NCBI RefSeq assembly: GCF_001465795.2
Contig: NZ_CP013659.2
Coordinates: forward strand, 1,444,501 to 1,508,500
Direction: 5' to 3'
DNA: 64,000 nucleotides
Origin: Planococcus rifietoensis
GTDB taxonomy: Bacteria; Bacillota; Bacilli; Bacillales_A; Planococcaceae
In this document: positions 33,273-41,129 of the stretch, one piece after another
How the letters are laid out: each line of letters opens with the position of its first letter
How positions within the stretch are numbered: the stretch's first letter is position 1
Notes under the pieces: generated by a model
Seen by the model: only the letters and a program-made list of their open reading frames with translations
Database searches by the model: none
Told to the model about the DNA's origin: nothing
Translations under genes and position numbers: made by a program

Positions 33273-34163
33273 TTATTCACCCACAAAAAAATTATTACGA
33301 TGCCATCTGAAAAAAGCTGTATTCGAATCCTTCGCTGCGATGCGCATATTTTTCTTCAAACCATAATGGCTTGCTTGTGGTTGAATGGCTGCTGACATTC
33401 TCAGCGTGCCTACACCGGTAAAGGAAATCTGGCCGCTTTCATAAAGCGCTGCGTGGTTGGCGCATAATAGCACCCCATTCGCTGGGTTGACCCGTTCTGC
33501 ATCAGTGCTGTCTTTCCAAGGCTTGCTATAGGCCGCCTTCAGCAATGCAGGATTATCGAGGCTGCAAAGGGCACATTTATTTCCCCAGCGCTCCAACTGC
33601 ACTGCTTTAAACTGCCTCTTGAAGTCCCTGAACTTTCGACGCAGCAAGTATTCGGAATCCATCATCCAAGCGGTCAAAGAATTGTATTTCTCTTCCCGAA
33701 CAGCGTCGTAAACAAATTCCAATTGCTCGATATTGCGCCATTTCGAGGACGATAATAATTCCAAAAACACCAGCGCCAATGCTTCATTGCATGGGTATAC
33801 ATAGCCTGAGTTGCCATTGCCGTCCGGTTGGAAAGCAGAATACTTGATCGGCAAATGTTCCGCTACCATTTTAATGCAAGACGCAATTTCCAATGGGTCG
33901 TCCAGTTCCAAGTATTCACAAGGTGCAATCCACTCAGCTTGTGGTGTGCCTGCTGCCTGCTCGCGCGCATCTTCTTGAATGGTTCCCACCGCAACCAATG
34001 CGCCTCTGACGTAATGGAAGGTCCGGTCCCCTTTTTGCAATGATTTCACCCGCTCCCACGAATGTGGCGTGGTTCCCGATTTATCTTTCATAGGCGCCCG
34101 GACAATTCCGAGACGCTTTTCTTCTCTATAAGTTTCCCCCTGCATGACGATGTAGCTATTCAT
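33273..34163 (-). CDS. HNH-domain protein with possible PUA/EVE-like N-terminal domain
   Basis: This 296-residue protein has a front part (residues about 1-70: HSWERVKSLQKGDRTFHYVRG, then ALVAVGTIQED) with the W...GD...Y...G pattern of PUA/EVE-type modified-base readers, a helical middle, and a C-terminal HNH_2-type zinc unit. Zinc ligands are Cys197, Cys200, Cys234 and His237 (CALC...LCANH), and Asn229 in PANG is kept. The catalytic histidine of the usual A-A-H-I-x-P-W is Tyr212 in AAYSKPW. It may be a modification-dependent restriction enzyme or an inactive descendant. AGGAGG lies before the ATG. It stands alone. Confidence 0.72.
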   Translation of the reverse strand: MNSYIVMQGETYREEKRLGIVRAPMKDKSGTTPHSWERVKSLQKGDRTFHYVRGALVAVGTIQEDAREQAAGTPQAEWIAPCEYLELDDPLEIASCIKMVAEHLPIKYSAFQPDGNGNSGYVYPCNEALALVFLELLSSSKWRNIEQLEFVYDAVREEKYNSLTAWMMDSEYLLRRKFRDFKRQFKAVQLERWGNKCALCSLDNPALLKAAYSKPWKDSTDAERVNPANGVLLCANHAALYESGQISFTGVGTLRMSAAIQPQASHYGLKKNMRIAAKDSNTAFFRWHRNNFFVGE

Positions 34164-34255
34164 TACGTGCCTCCTGACAATTGCTTTCTTCTATTCTACC
34201 ATCATTTTGCCGTTTCCGCCCGGTGCTACTGCAAACAAACCAAATGATGGCCAAG

Positions 34256-34286
34256 TAAAAAGCCATCTCCTGAAAGGAAATGGCTG
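34256..34286 (-). terminator. Terminator after ctaG-like gene
   Basis: AGCCAT...ATGGCT with further pairing (CTCC/GGAA side) and T run on the minus strand, directly after the stop codon at 34287. Confidence 0.72.
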
Positions 34287-35069
34287 TCAAACCGCACGGG
34301 TGATTCGACCAGGCGCGGTGGCTTTATACCAGCTATAGCAAAAAAGGATGATAAGGGCCAGATCGATAACATCTCCGCCATAATACATGATTAGCGCTCC
34401 CATTTGCCCGTCACTGGTCGTGATTCCAGCAGGGAGCATAGCGTAAAGCAATTTCGCCAACACTTTATGGCTTGCTAGCGCTACAACCAAGACCGCTGCG
34501 CGCAAACGGAACGAATGCCGATGGGCAGTCAAGTCGGTATATAAAATCGACCACGTGAACATATATCCTGCCAACAAAATATGAATATGGACTAAAGCGT
34601 AAACCCCTGTCGATTGGTGCATCAAGACGAATAAATCCGTTCTATACAGAATAAACAAGCCGCCGAAATTCAACAACGCGGTGCTGGCAGGATGGCTTGC
34701 GACTGCAATGAATTGGCTATTCAACAAACGGCTCAGGCGACGCGCGGATTGGGTCGGCAAGCCCCTCATCACCAAAGTCAACGGTTTGCCATGCAGCAAT
34801 AATAGCGGTGCCAGCATGCCAAGCAGCAAATGCCCAGTCATATGGAAGGAAAAACTGGTGTGTGCTGCGTTCGCCAAAGGGCCGACTAATGAAGCGCCTG
34901 CCGCGATCACGCCAGCAAACCAAAACAGGTACCGGTGCATGGGCCATTTCCTATAGTGTTCGTTGGTCCATATCGAAAGCATCGGATAAAATATCAGGGA
35001 CCAGGCGAGCAATAACGCCGCTGTTAGCTGAAACCAAGGTTCTATGGAGCCGAGGTAATGATGTATCAT
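34287..35069 (-). CDS. Cytochrome c oxidase assembly protein, CtaG family
   Basis: This 260-residue membrane protein has seven or so helices and the CtaG_Cox11-unrelated Bacillus CtaG pattern: AGASLVGPLANAAHTSFSFHMTGHLLLGMLAPLLLLHGKP with clustered histidines and the later HIHILLAGYMFTWSILYTD, and ITTSDGQMGALIMYYGGDVIDLALIILFCYSWYK. In B. subtilis CtaG is needed for caa3 oxidase, probably for copper or heme delivery. No oxidase subunit gene is nearby. Start at 35069 is 4 bases after the DUF2243 stop codon with no clear own site, so translation is coupled. Confidence 0.85.
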   Translation of the reverse strand: MIHHYLGSIEPWFQLTAALLLAWSLIFYPMLSIWTNEHYRKWPMHRYLFWFAGVIAAGASLVGPLANAAHTSFSFHMTGHLLLGMLAPLLLLHGKPLTLVMRGLPTQSARRLSRLLNSQFIAVASHPASTALLNFGGLFILYRTDLFVLMHQSTGVYALVHIHILLAGYMFTWSILYTDLTAHRHSFRLRAAVLVVALASHKVLAKLLYAMLPAGITTSDGQMGALIMYYGGDVIDLALIILFCYSWYKATAPGRITRAV

Positions 35070-35073
35070 CGCT

Positions 35074-35553
35074 TTATGCGGACCGCCTTTCCTTGGCGGA
35101 TTTTGCAAGGAACACCCCCGCAATGAGCAAAGCTGCGCCAAATAAATTCCAGCTCAAGTCATAGGGCCATAATTCGACCTGATAACGGACTTGGTGGGTC
35201 CTAAACACCTTATGGTCTATGATCCCATCAAACAGCTGAAATCCCCCTGCACCCATAAGGACTGAGGCAATCCAATACCGCAGGCGGACCGCGTGCCGCC
35301 TTCTCAAGTCTGCAAACATGAATAGCCCGCCAATCGCTGCAACCCAGGCAAAAGAATTCAACAAACCATCGGCAAAAATACCGATTTGCGGTGTCGCCAA
35401 ATCATAGAAATGATGCCATTGAAGCAATTGGTGGAAGATCACTTCATCGACGAACGCCATCGAGCCGATCCCGAACAATACGCCGGACCAGAAATTCTGT
35501 TTTTGGAGTTTACGGGCTGTTTCATCTGCGATTTCCTGTTTCTTACTTGCCAT
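35074..35553 (-). CDS. DUF2243 membrane protein
   Basis: This 159-residue protein has four hydrophobic segments and conserved histidines and aspartates at their edges: FVDEVIFHQLLQWHHFYDL, LLNSFAWVAAIGGLFMFADLRRR and FQLFDGIIDHKVFRTHQVRY. The pattern matches DUF2243, often found next to CtaG-type genes. The histidine clusters could hold metal or heme, but this is a guess. It is the first of a two-gene operon with the ctaG-like gene. A run of basic residues opens the protein (KKQEIADETARKLQKQ). Confidence 0.8.
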   Translation of the reverse strand: MASKKQEIADETARKLQKQNFWSGVLFGIGSMAFVDEVIFHQLLQWHHFYDLATPQIGIFADGLLNSFAWVAAIGGLFMFADLRRRHAVRLRYWIASVLMGAGGFQLFDGIIDHKVFRTHQVRYQVELWPYDLSWNLFGAALLIAGVFLAKSAKERRSA

Positions 35554-35593
35554 ATATGCCCCTCCTTTTTACTTCGCTATTCTTAGATCAATG

Positions 35594-35620
35594 AAAAAAG
35601 AGCCTCTGGCCAGGCTCTTT
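35594..35620 (-). terminator. Terminator after hsp20
   Basis: AAAGAGCCT and AGGCTCTTT around a 5-base loop, T run on the minus strand. The arm overlaps the stop codon region. Confidence 0.82.
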
Positions 35621-36047
35621 ACTCGATTTCGATGCGTTTGCCATTGCCGGAGTCTTTTTCTTCCGGTTTTGGCACAGTCAATTGCAAGACACCGTCTTTG
35701 AAGTTTCCTTTAATGGCTTGGTCATCGACATCACCGACGTAAAAACTGCGCTTAAACGATCCAAAAGAACGTTCCTTTCGGATGTAATGGCCTTCATCTT
35801 CCGAAGTTTCCGAGCTTTCCTCTTTTTTGCCGCTGATTGATAAATAACCGTCTTTGAAATCGACCTGGATATCATCTTTTGAAAAACCTGGTACATCGAC
35901 TACCACTTCATACTGCCCGTCCGCTTCTTTTACGTCGACTTGAGGATAATTGCTTTCCTTGAAGAATCGGTCAAAGAAATCCGAATCCAAATCGCTTTGG
36001 AATAATTTCGGGAAGAAATCCTCCCGTTTTCTGGGCATGAATTTCAT
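35619..36047 (-). CDS. Hsp20/alpha-crystallin small heat shock protein
   Basis: This 142-residue chaperone has the alpha-crystallin domain from about residue 38 (VDVKEADGQYEVVVDVPGFSKDDIQVDF, then DGYLSISGKKEE), the loop with HYIRKERSFGSFKRSFYVG, and the classical G-V-L sequence FKDGVLQLTVPKPE. A C-terminal I-x-I motif is present (RIEIE). It binds unfolded proteins without ATP. GAGGAGG lies 7 bases before the ATG. It has its own promoter at 36124-36151 with a palindromic spacer. Confidence 0.92.
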   Translation of the reverse strand: MKFMPRKREDFFPKLFQSDLDSDFFDRFFKESNYPQVDVKEADGQYEVVVDVPGFSKDDIQVDFKDGYLSISGKKEESSETSEDEGHYIRKERSFGSFKRSFYVGDVDDQAIKGNFKDGVLQLTVPKPEEKDSGNGKRIEIE

Positions 36048-36123
36048 CAGTCTTCCTCCTCGATCGTCGATTATTTAAAACAAGGCCAGAGACTCTTCCT
36101 TATAGTTGGTGCTGTTACTGTGA

Positions 36124-36151
36124 ATTATAGGGAGTTTTCCCAAAAAGTCAA
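36124..36151 (-). promoter_or_regulatory. Sigma-A promoter of hsp20 with palindromic spacer
   Basis: On the minus strand TTGACT (36146-36151), 16 bases, TATAAT (36124-36129). The spacer holds GGGAAAACTCCC, an imperfect palindrome (GGGA...TCCC) that could be an operator. No CIRCE or CtsR heptad is visible. Confidence 0.8.
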
Positions 36152-36368
36152 CCAGTTTTTTACCAATTCCCAATAGTTTGACGAAAGCTTACATATTCCA
36201 CGTTACACCGGAAAGAAACTCCTTAAAATTCCTCTTCGCTGGCTGGTCTGGTAGGCTTTAAATACAAATTCGCCTTGCTTTTATCCTTTATTCTGAAGGC
36301 AGGTTTAAAAAAACATGTTTACAGGAATACTACAGAAAGCATATGTGTACTACTCAAAATGATTTCCC

Positions 36369-36377
36369 TGTTATAAT
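36369..36377 (+). promoter_or_regulatory. Extended -10 promoter of the 65-residue protein gene
   Basis: TGTTATAAT (TGnTATAAT) with no strong -35 in place. It lies about 30 bases before the ATG at 36407. Confidence 0.6.
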
Positions 36378-36406
36378 GGGAGATATTACTGAAGGAGATG
36401 ATAGCG

Positions 36407-36604
36407 ATGGAAATGGGTACGATTAAAGGTTCGAGTATGATGGTGAAAGTAGTGCGTTCCCTTATGGAAGAAGGCTGGTCTTTTACACCGAACGAATTGG
36501 ACATCATCGTCCGCGCCGAGCATCCTGAAACCGGCGAATCCATCTCCTTCCCTTCATTCGGGAGCCTGAAAATGTGGCTTTACGAAAAAGGGCTTAGCTA
36601 TTAA
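36407..36604 (+). CDS. Small cytosolic protein, 65 residues, function unknown
   Basis: The protein reads MEMGTIKGSSMMVKVVRSLM at its start and continues with EEGWSFTPNELDIIVRAEHPETGESISFPSFGSLKMWLYEK. It has no membrane segment or named domain that I recognise. The repeated pattern of short strands and helices suggests a small alpha/beta fold. AAGGAG lies 9 bases before ATG 36407; the ATG at 36398 abuts it. Own promoter and terminator make it a genuine single gene. Confidence 0.68.
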   Translation: MEMGTIKGSSMMVKVVRSLMEEGWSFTPNELDIIVRAEHPETGESISFPSFGSLKMWLYEKGLSY

Positions 36605-36605
36605 C

Positions 36606-36652
36606 TGAAAAAGCTGTCCCTCTGCCGAATCGGCAGCAGGGACAGCTTTTTT
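36606..36652. terminator. Terminator after the 65-residue protein gene
   Basis: AAAAAGCTGTCCCT and AGGGACAGCTTTTT form a long stem with loop TCTGCCG-type inner hairpin and a T run on both sides. It also faces the convergent 53-residue gene. Confidence 0.87.
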
Positions 36653-36696
36653 TGGTCATTTCAAGTTGATTGGCGGCATTTCGGGACGCGTACAGG

Positions 36697-36858
36697 TTAT
36701 ACAGACGGTTCAAGCATTGCCGGCTTTTTGCAAAGTGAAGCGTTGACGCCTTGTTTTCGCAGTTCGGAAACGATGGCACCGTTGGTTTTTCTGCACACTT
36801 CATACGATTCATCGAACATTCTCTTTAATTGCTTCATTTGATTGGATTGACGATTCAT
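36697..36858 (-). CDS. Small soluble protein, 53 residues, function unknown
   Basis: The reading frame starts MNRQSNQMKQLKRMFDESYE and continues with VCRKTNGAIVSELRKQGVNA to a TAA at 36697-36699. The protein is basic with two cysteines and a helical look. Its ribosome binding site is strong: GGAGGG lies 8 bases before the ATG, which makes a real gene likely despite its length. It does not match Spo0E-type small phosphatases (no SQELD motif). It faces the 65-residue gene across the shared terminator. Confidence 0.6.
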   Translation of the reverse strand: MNRQSNQMKQLKRMFDESYEVCRKTNGAIVSELRKQGVNASLCKKPAMLEPSV

Positions 36859-37013
36859 TCGACACACCCTCCACTCGGATGACTTCCTAGACCAGTATAC
36901 AGGGCAACTATGAACAAACTATTAACAAACGGAAAAAACTTTCAAAATAAGCGATTTTCATTTGCTGTGCCATAAAAGCGTTTGTCAGTTGATCTTGATT
37001 CAGCTCCAACCCC

Positions 37014-37046
37014 TAAAAAATCCGCCTACAAGAGGCGGATTTTTTC
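37014..37046 (-). terminator. Terminator of the AbgT operon
   Basis: AAAATCCGCCT and AGGCGGATTTT form an 11-bp stem with T run on the minus strand, just after the abgT stop codon. Confidence 0.87.
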
Positions 37047-37048
37047 TT

Positions 37049-38563
37049 TTACATACGCAAGCTGATCCCAGGGCCGATCGGCAGCCCAGTCAATGCAAAG
37101 ATGATCATCATAACAAGCCATACGCCAAAGAATATGAGGCTATACGGCAGCATCAAAGAAATTAAGGTGCCGAGGCCCGCTTTTTTGTCGTATTCGCGCA
37201 TGAAGGCAAGCACGATCAAAATATATGGATTGAGCGGCGTGATGATGTTCGTCGATGAATCCGCGATGCGGAATGCCAATTGGACAAATGCGGGATGATA
37301 ATCCAGCAGCATGAACATTGGGATGAAGATCGGCGCCATCAACGCCCATTGTGCGGATCCGCTGAAAATCAATAGGTTCAATAGGGCGGCAAGAATACTG
37401 AAGCCGACCATGACCGGCAAGCCTGTCATATTGATGCTCGTCAAGAATTCAGCGCTGTTGACAGCAAGCCAGATGCCCAGGTTGCTCCAATTAAAATAAC
37501 TAATGAACTGGGCTGCAGCAAAGATCAAGACGATATAGCCGGACATGTCCTTGATGGCATCTCCCATATAAGCAGGAATGTCTTTTGATTCAGTGATTTT
37601 CTTGACCGTGATGCCGTAGGCAACGGCCACTGTAATGAAGAAAAACAGGATAATTGGCACGATGCCAGATAAGAAGGGCGACGGGATGATCCCACCGTCT
37701 TCGTTGCGGACAGGCGAGCCTGGGAAGAATAGCAGCAAAGCGATCAAGCCGATGTAGACGGCCCCTGCGATCAACGCATTTAGCAAGCCTTTGTTTTCTT
37801 GTTTTGTCACAGGTTCAAATGAATTATCGGTTCTGCCCGTGTACTTGCCAAGGCGCGGTTCAATCAGCTTTTCAGTGATGATCGCCCCGACAATCGCCAT
37901 AACGACAACGGATGCGCTCATGAAATACCAGTTATCGACAGGCGTTACGATCATGGTATCGTCGATGGTTCTGGCAGCTTCTGTGGAAATCCCGGATAGC
38001 AATGCATCTGTTCCGGTAATCAGGATGTTCGCAGTGAACCCTGCGCCCGTTCCGGCAAACCCTGCTGCAAGTCCGGCGAGCGGATGCCTGCCAACAGAGG
38101 CGAAGACCATTGCCGCAAGAGGCGGCACCAAGATAAAGGCAGCGTCTGACGCCAAGTTCCCCATGATCCCTGTGAAAATGACCGCATAAGTGATCAGTGA
38201 TTTCGGTGCATTCAGGATGGATTTTTTGATGGCGGTCTCCATCAGCCCGACACGTTCAGCCAAACCAATGCCGAGCATCATGACAAGCACGAGTCCGAGC
38301 GGCGCAAAGCCGGTGAAGTTATTGATCGTCTCTGCGAGGATATAACGGATCCCTTCCCCTGAGACGATGCTTTGAATTGCCAGTTCTTCGCCCGTTCCCG
38401 GATGAACAACGGTCGTCCCGAGCGAACTGACCAGCCATGACAGCAAAACGACAAAAACTGCTAAGTATACAAAAATGAAGAATGGATCGGGCAAGCGGTT
38501 GCCCCACTTTTCAATGAAATTCAAAAATCCTTTTTTGTCTTGTTGCTCTGTCGGTGTTGCCAT
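37049..38563 (-). CDS. AbgT family transporter
   Basis: This 504-residue membrane protein has about 11-13 helices and the AbgT pattern: FLNFIEKWGNRLPDPFFIFVYLAVFV at the start, NNFTGFAPLGLVLVMMLGIGLAERVG, FAGTGAGFTANILITGTDALLSG and FSGSAQWALMAPIFIPMFMLL near the C-terminus. AbgT proteins import p-aminobenzoyl-glutamate or export sulfonamides with proton or sodium coupling. Last gene of the operon that encodes three M20 hydrolases. The start at 38563 has GGGAGG 7 bases upstream; an ATG two codons earlier abuts it. Confidence 0.9.
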   Translation of the reverse strand: MATPTEQQDKKGFLNFIEKWGNRLPDPFFIFVYLAVFVVLLSWLVSSLGTTVVHPGTGEELAIQSIVSGEGIRYILAETINNFTGFAPLGLVLVMMLGIGLAERVGLMETAIKKSILNAPKSLITYAVIFTGIMGNLASDAAFILVPPLAAMVFASVGRHPLAGLAAGFAGTGAGFTANILITGTDALLSGISTEAARTIDDTMIVTPVDNWYFMSASVVVMAIVGAIITEKLIEPRLGKYTGRTDNSFEPVTKQENKGLLNALIAGAVYIGLIALLLFFPGSPVRNEDGGIIPSPFLSGIVPIILFFFITVAVAYGITVKKITESKDIPAYMGDAIKDMSGYIVLIFAAAQFISYFNWSNLGIWLAVNSAEFLTSINMTGLPVMVGFSILAALLNLLIFSGSAQWALMAPIFIPMFMLLDYHPAFVQLAFRIADSSTNIITPLNPYILIVLAFMREYDKKAGLGTLISLMLPYSLIFFGVWLVMMIIFALTGLPIGPGISLRM

Positions 38564-38584
38564 TCCCATTCCTCCCTTTTCGTT

Positions 38585-39898
38585 TTATGCACCGAATAGC
38601 AAACGGTACAATTTCCGCGGCCTGCCGCGACGCCCGGCTTCTTCCCCCGCCACTTCGGCGAGGCCGATGCTCTCGAGCTCCGTTAAGATCCTGCGCGCAT
38701 TGCGTTCTGTGCTGTTCATCCATTGCGATAATTCCAACGCAGTGAGTTCAACTTTCGCGTAGTGGTGGGACAATGATTCAATGCGGGAAATGACGGTCTG
38801 GCTAATCGCTGCGCCTTTCAGCGCTTCTTGCCATTTCGACTCGGAACTGCGGCGGCTGTAGCGGAGACGCTCACCTGATGAGTTGATTTCCGTCACTTTT
38901 CCGCCTTCGTCGATATTGATGACCACGCCGTTCTCTTTTTCTCGGGCGTAGTCAAGCGCCAGGCGGACATTCTGCTCCGAGTCCGTGACGGTCCGTCCAT
39001 AGCCGATGCCGATGCGCACCTGGAACTTGCTGTTGGCAAAAATCTCTTCCTTCAGCTCTTCCGGATGATGTGATTTGCTGTAAAGTTCCAATTCTCCGCG
39101 AGTCGTATAGATGAAGTAGATGCCATTGCCCATTCCGACTTTTGAGCCTTTGACTTCTTCGGCAAAATCGATGAGCACCCGGTTCACCGCGAGTTCCTGC
39201 CGTTCAATTTTGAACGGCGTTTTGCGCTGCTGCGCTTGGCTCGGGTAGATAATTTCGATGCCAATCATCGCCAATTGCTTCATTCGGTACAAGTCTGACA
39301 GGCTTCTTTCCTTGATGACGGAAATCGCACGATGGGCGGCCAGTTCCGATACGCTGATCCGGTAGACCGGCACGCCGCGCTCCTTCAAGCCGTTATAAGC
39401 GGCATGGACGCAAGTAAGCGCTGCTTGGATGTGCCCGGAGCGGTACAGTTTTTCGTGGTAATCGATCAATTCTTCTGCCGGTATATAGCCAAGCTCCGGC
39501 GCGGTATGGATCTCCAATTTTTCCAGATCAAAATCCTTAAGCATTTTCAGCACTTCGCGGCGCGGAACCGAGTCGACGCTGATGCTCGATAACACAGCGC
39601 CTTCTTGCATAAAGGCGTCGAGCATCGTTCCGAGCAGGCTTGACCCGTGCAGTAGAATATAATCCGCATGATCCGCATCGATTAATTTTTCTTTCAACGC
39701 AAAATGATAAGGCGCCGGGCCTGAAAAGAGCCAATGGCCAATACGTGCCGAATGTTGGTTGATAATGTTTTTCGTTTCTTCAGTGTGCTGGTAGATGAAA
39801 GGAATCAGTTCGATGCCTTCTAAGCTGCCTGCCGCTTTCATCGTTTCATTGACCGAATCATTCGGCCCGATCAGCCCGACTTTAACGTTTTCCGTCAT
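38585..39898 (-). CDS. Operon-internal transcriptional regulator with GGDEF_2-like sensor and C-terminal winged helix
   Basis: This 437-residue protein has three parts. Residues about 1-200 look Rossmann-like (VKVGLIGPNDSVNETMKAAGS). Residues about 230-345 resemble the degenerate GGDEF_2/nucleotide-cyclase-like domain of CdaR/PucR regulators (VGMGNGIYFIYTTRGEL, FQVRIGIGYGRTVTDSEQNVR, LALDYAREKENGVV). The C-terminal 80 residues hold a helix-turn-helix with a basic wing (LTALELSQWMNSTERNARRI, then GRRGRPRKLYRLLFGA). PucR-type HTH_30 is not present. It overlaps the hydrolase gene upstream by 17 bases and is followed by abgT, so it probably senses the hydrolysis substrate or product. GGAGG lies 9 bases before the ATG. 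Confidence 0.72.
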   Translation of the reverse strand: MTENVKVGLIGPNDSVNETMKAAGSLEGIELIPFIYQHTEETKNIINQHSARIGHWLFSGPAPYHFALKEKLIDADHADYILLHGSSLLGTMLDAFMQEGAVLSSISVDSVPRREVLKMLKDFDLEKLEIHTAPELGYIPAEELIDYHEKLYRSGHIQAALTCVHAAYNGLKERGVPVYRISVSELAAHRAISVIKERSLSDLYRMKQLAMIGIEIIYPSQAQQRKTPFKIERQELAVNRVLIDFAEEVKGSKVGMGNGIYFIYTTRGELELYSKSHHPEELKEEIFANSKFQVRIGIGYGRTVTDSEQNVRLALDYAREKENGVVINIDEGGKVTEINSSGERLRYSRRSSESKWQEALKGAAISQTVISRIESLSHHYAKVELTALELSQWMNSTERNARRILTELESIGLAEVAGEEAGRRGRPRKLYRLLFGA

Positions 39899-41129
39899 GT
39901 CCGGTGGCCTCCATCAAGAAGCGGGACAATAATTCGACGCCCATCTTCAAATCTTCAGCGCTCGCGAATTCGTCGGGGTGGTGGCTTAATCCATCCTTGC
40001 AGGGAATAAACAGCAACCCGCTTGGCCAAGTTTGTGCCATGTTCATGACATCATGTCCGGCGCCGCTGTCCATTCGATGTGCCAAATAAGCTTCATGGTC
40101 GCCAGCATCGACCAATTGTTGGGCGATTCCGTCATCGAGCAACACGGATGGGTTGTCGACCAGCACTTCGATATCGATCTGCACGCCTGTTGTTTCTGCG
40201 ATGCGCTTCGCTTCGCTCCGTACGGCATCTGCCATCTTGTTTTTCAATACATCATCCACACTGCGGATATCGACGCCTGCCGTGACCGTTTGCGGAATGA
40301 CGTTCATCGAATTCGGTGAAGCCGTCAAGGTCGAAACGGTCGCGACCAGCGATTTTTCGTAGGCGTCATTCATTTGAAGCGCCGTCTCCTGGACGAATGA
40401 AATGAACGGCGCGGCGGCAGCCAGTGCATCTTGCCTTTGGTCCATCGGCGTCGTTCCCGTGTGTCCCGCTTTTCCATGGAACGTGACCGCCAAACGGACG
40501 GGACAAGCGACGCCTTTAACGACTCCATAATCTTTCTCGTGATTGACGATGTGCATCCCTTGTTCGATATGCAGTTCGATAAAGCATTGCAACTCGTCTT
40601 TTGAACGCTTTGCATTCACCAGTTCCTGCCACACAAACCCTTGGCTTTCGACCGCTTGCGCGAGCGTGATGCCATGCTGGTCTTCGAGTGTGCCAATAGA
40701 TGGATCCAATATTCCGCTCATTGCTTTACTGCCGATTGTCGAGACCCCAAAACGCGAGGATTCTTCAGAACGGAAGCAAATGATTTCGATAGGCCGCTGC
40801 GGTTTAAAATCGGCTTCCTTCAACATTTTGACGGCGCCAAGCCCGCAGACAACACCGGCGCCGCCGTCGAACGCCCCGCCGTTTGGCACAGTGTCGAGGT
40901 GGGACCCTGTTGCTACTGCCGCATGCCCACCCGTGACGTTCCAGCGGGCGATAGCATTTCCTGCAGCGTCTACTGAAACGTCGAGTCCCAATTCTTCAGC
41001 GATTGCTTTAAAAGCTTCGATGGCCTCCGTTTCTTCCGCTGTATAGCCTTCCCGCGTAAACCCTTGCGGCTGGACCAGTACATCGCTTAAGTTCATCCGT
41101 TGCAATTGCTCAACGAGCCAGTTATTCAC
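39882..41129 (-). CDS. M20 family amidase, hydantoinase/carbamoylase type (AllC-like)
   Basis: This 415-residue dinuclear zinc amidohydrolase has TGSHLDTVPNGGAFDGGAGV (metal His and bridging Asp), EIICFRSEESSRFGVSTIGS (catalytic Glu pair), ECFIELHIEQGM-like ELHIEQG (metal Glu and His), and SGAGHDVMNMA near the C-terminus (final metal His). The pattern is that of N-carbamoyl-L-amino acid hydrolase and allantoate amidohydrolase. The gene overlaps the upstream M20 gene by 8 bases and the regulator gene by 17. Whether the true substrate is a carbamoyl or acyl amino acid is not known. Confidence 0.87.
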   Translation of the reverse strand: MNNWLVEQLQRMNLSDVLVQPQGFTREGYTAEETEAIEAFKAIAEELGLDVSVDAAGNAIARWNVTGGHAAVATGSHLDTVPNGGAFDGGAGVVCGLGAVKMLKEADFKPQRPIEIICFRSEESSRFGVSTIGSKAMSGILDPSIGTLEDQHGITLAQAVESQGFVWQELVNAKRSKDELQCFIELHIEQGMHIVNHEKDYGVVKGVACPVRLAVTFHGKAGHTGTTPMDQRQDALAAAAPFISFVQETALQMNDAYEKSLVATVSTLTASPNSMNVIPQTVTAGVDIRSVDDVLKNKMADAVRSEAKRIAETTGVQIDIEVLVDNPSVLLDDGIAQQLVDAGDHEAYLAHRMDSGAGHDVMNMAQTWPSGLLFIPCKDGLSHHPDEFASAEDLKMGVELLSRFLMEATGHDGKR

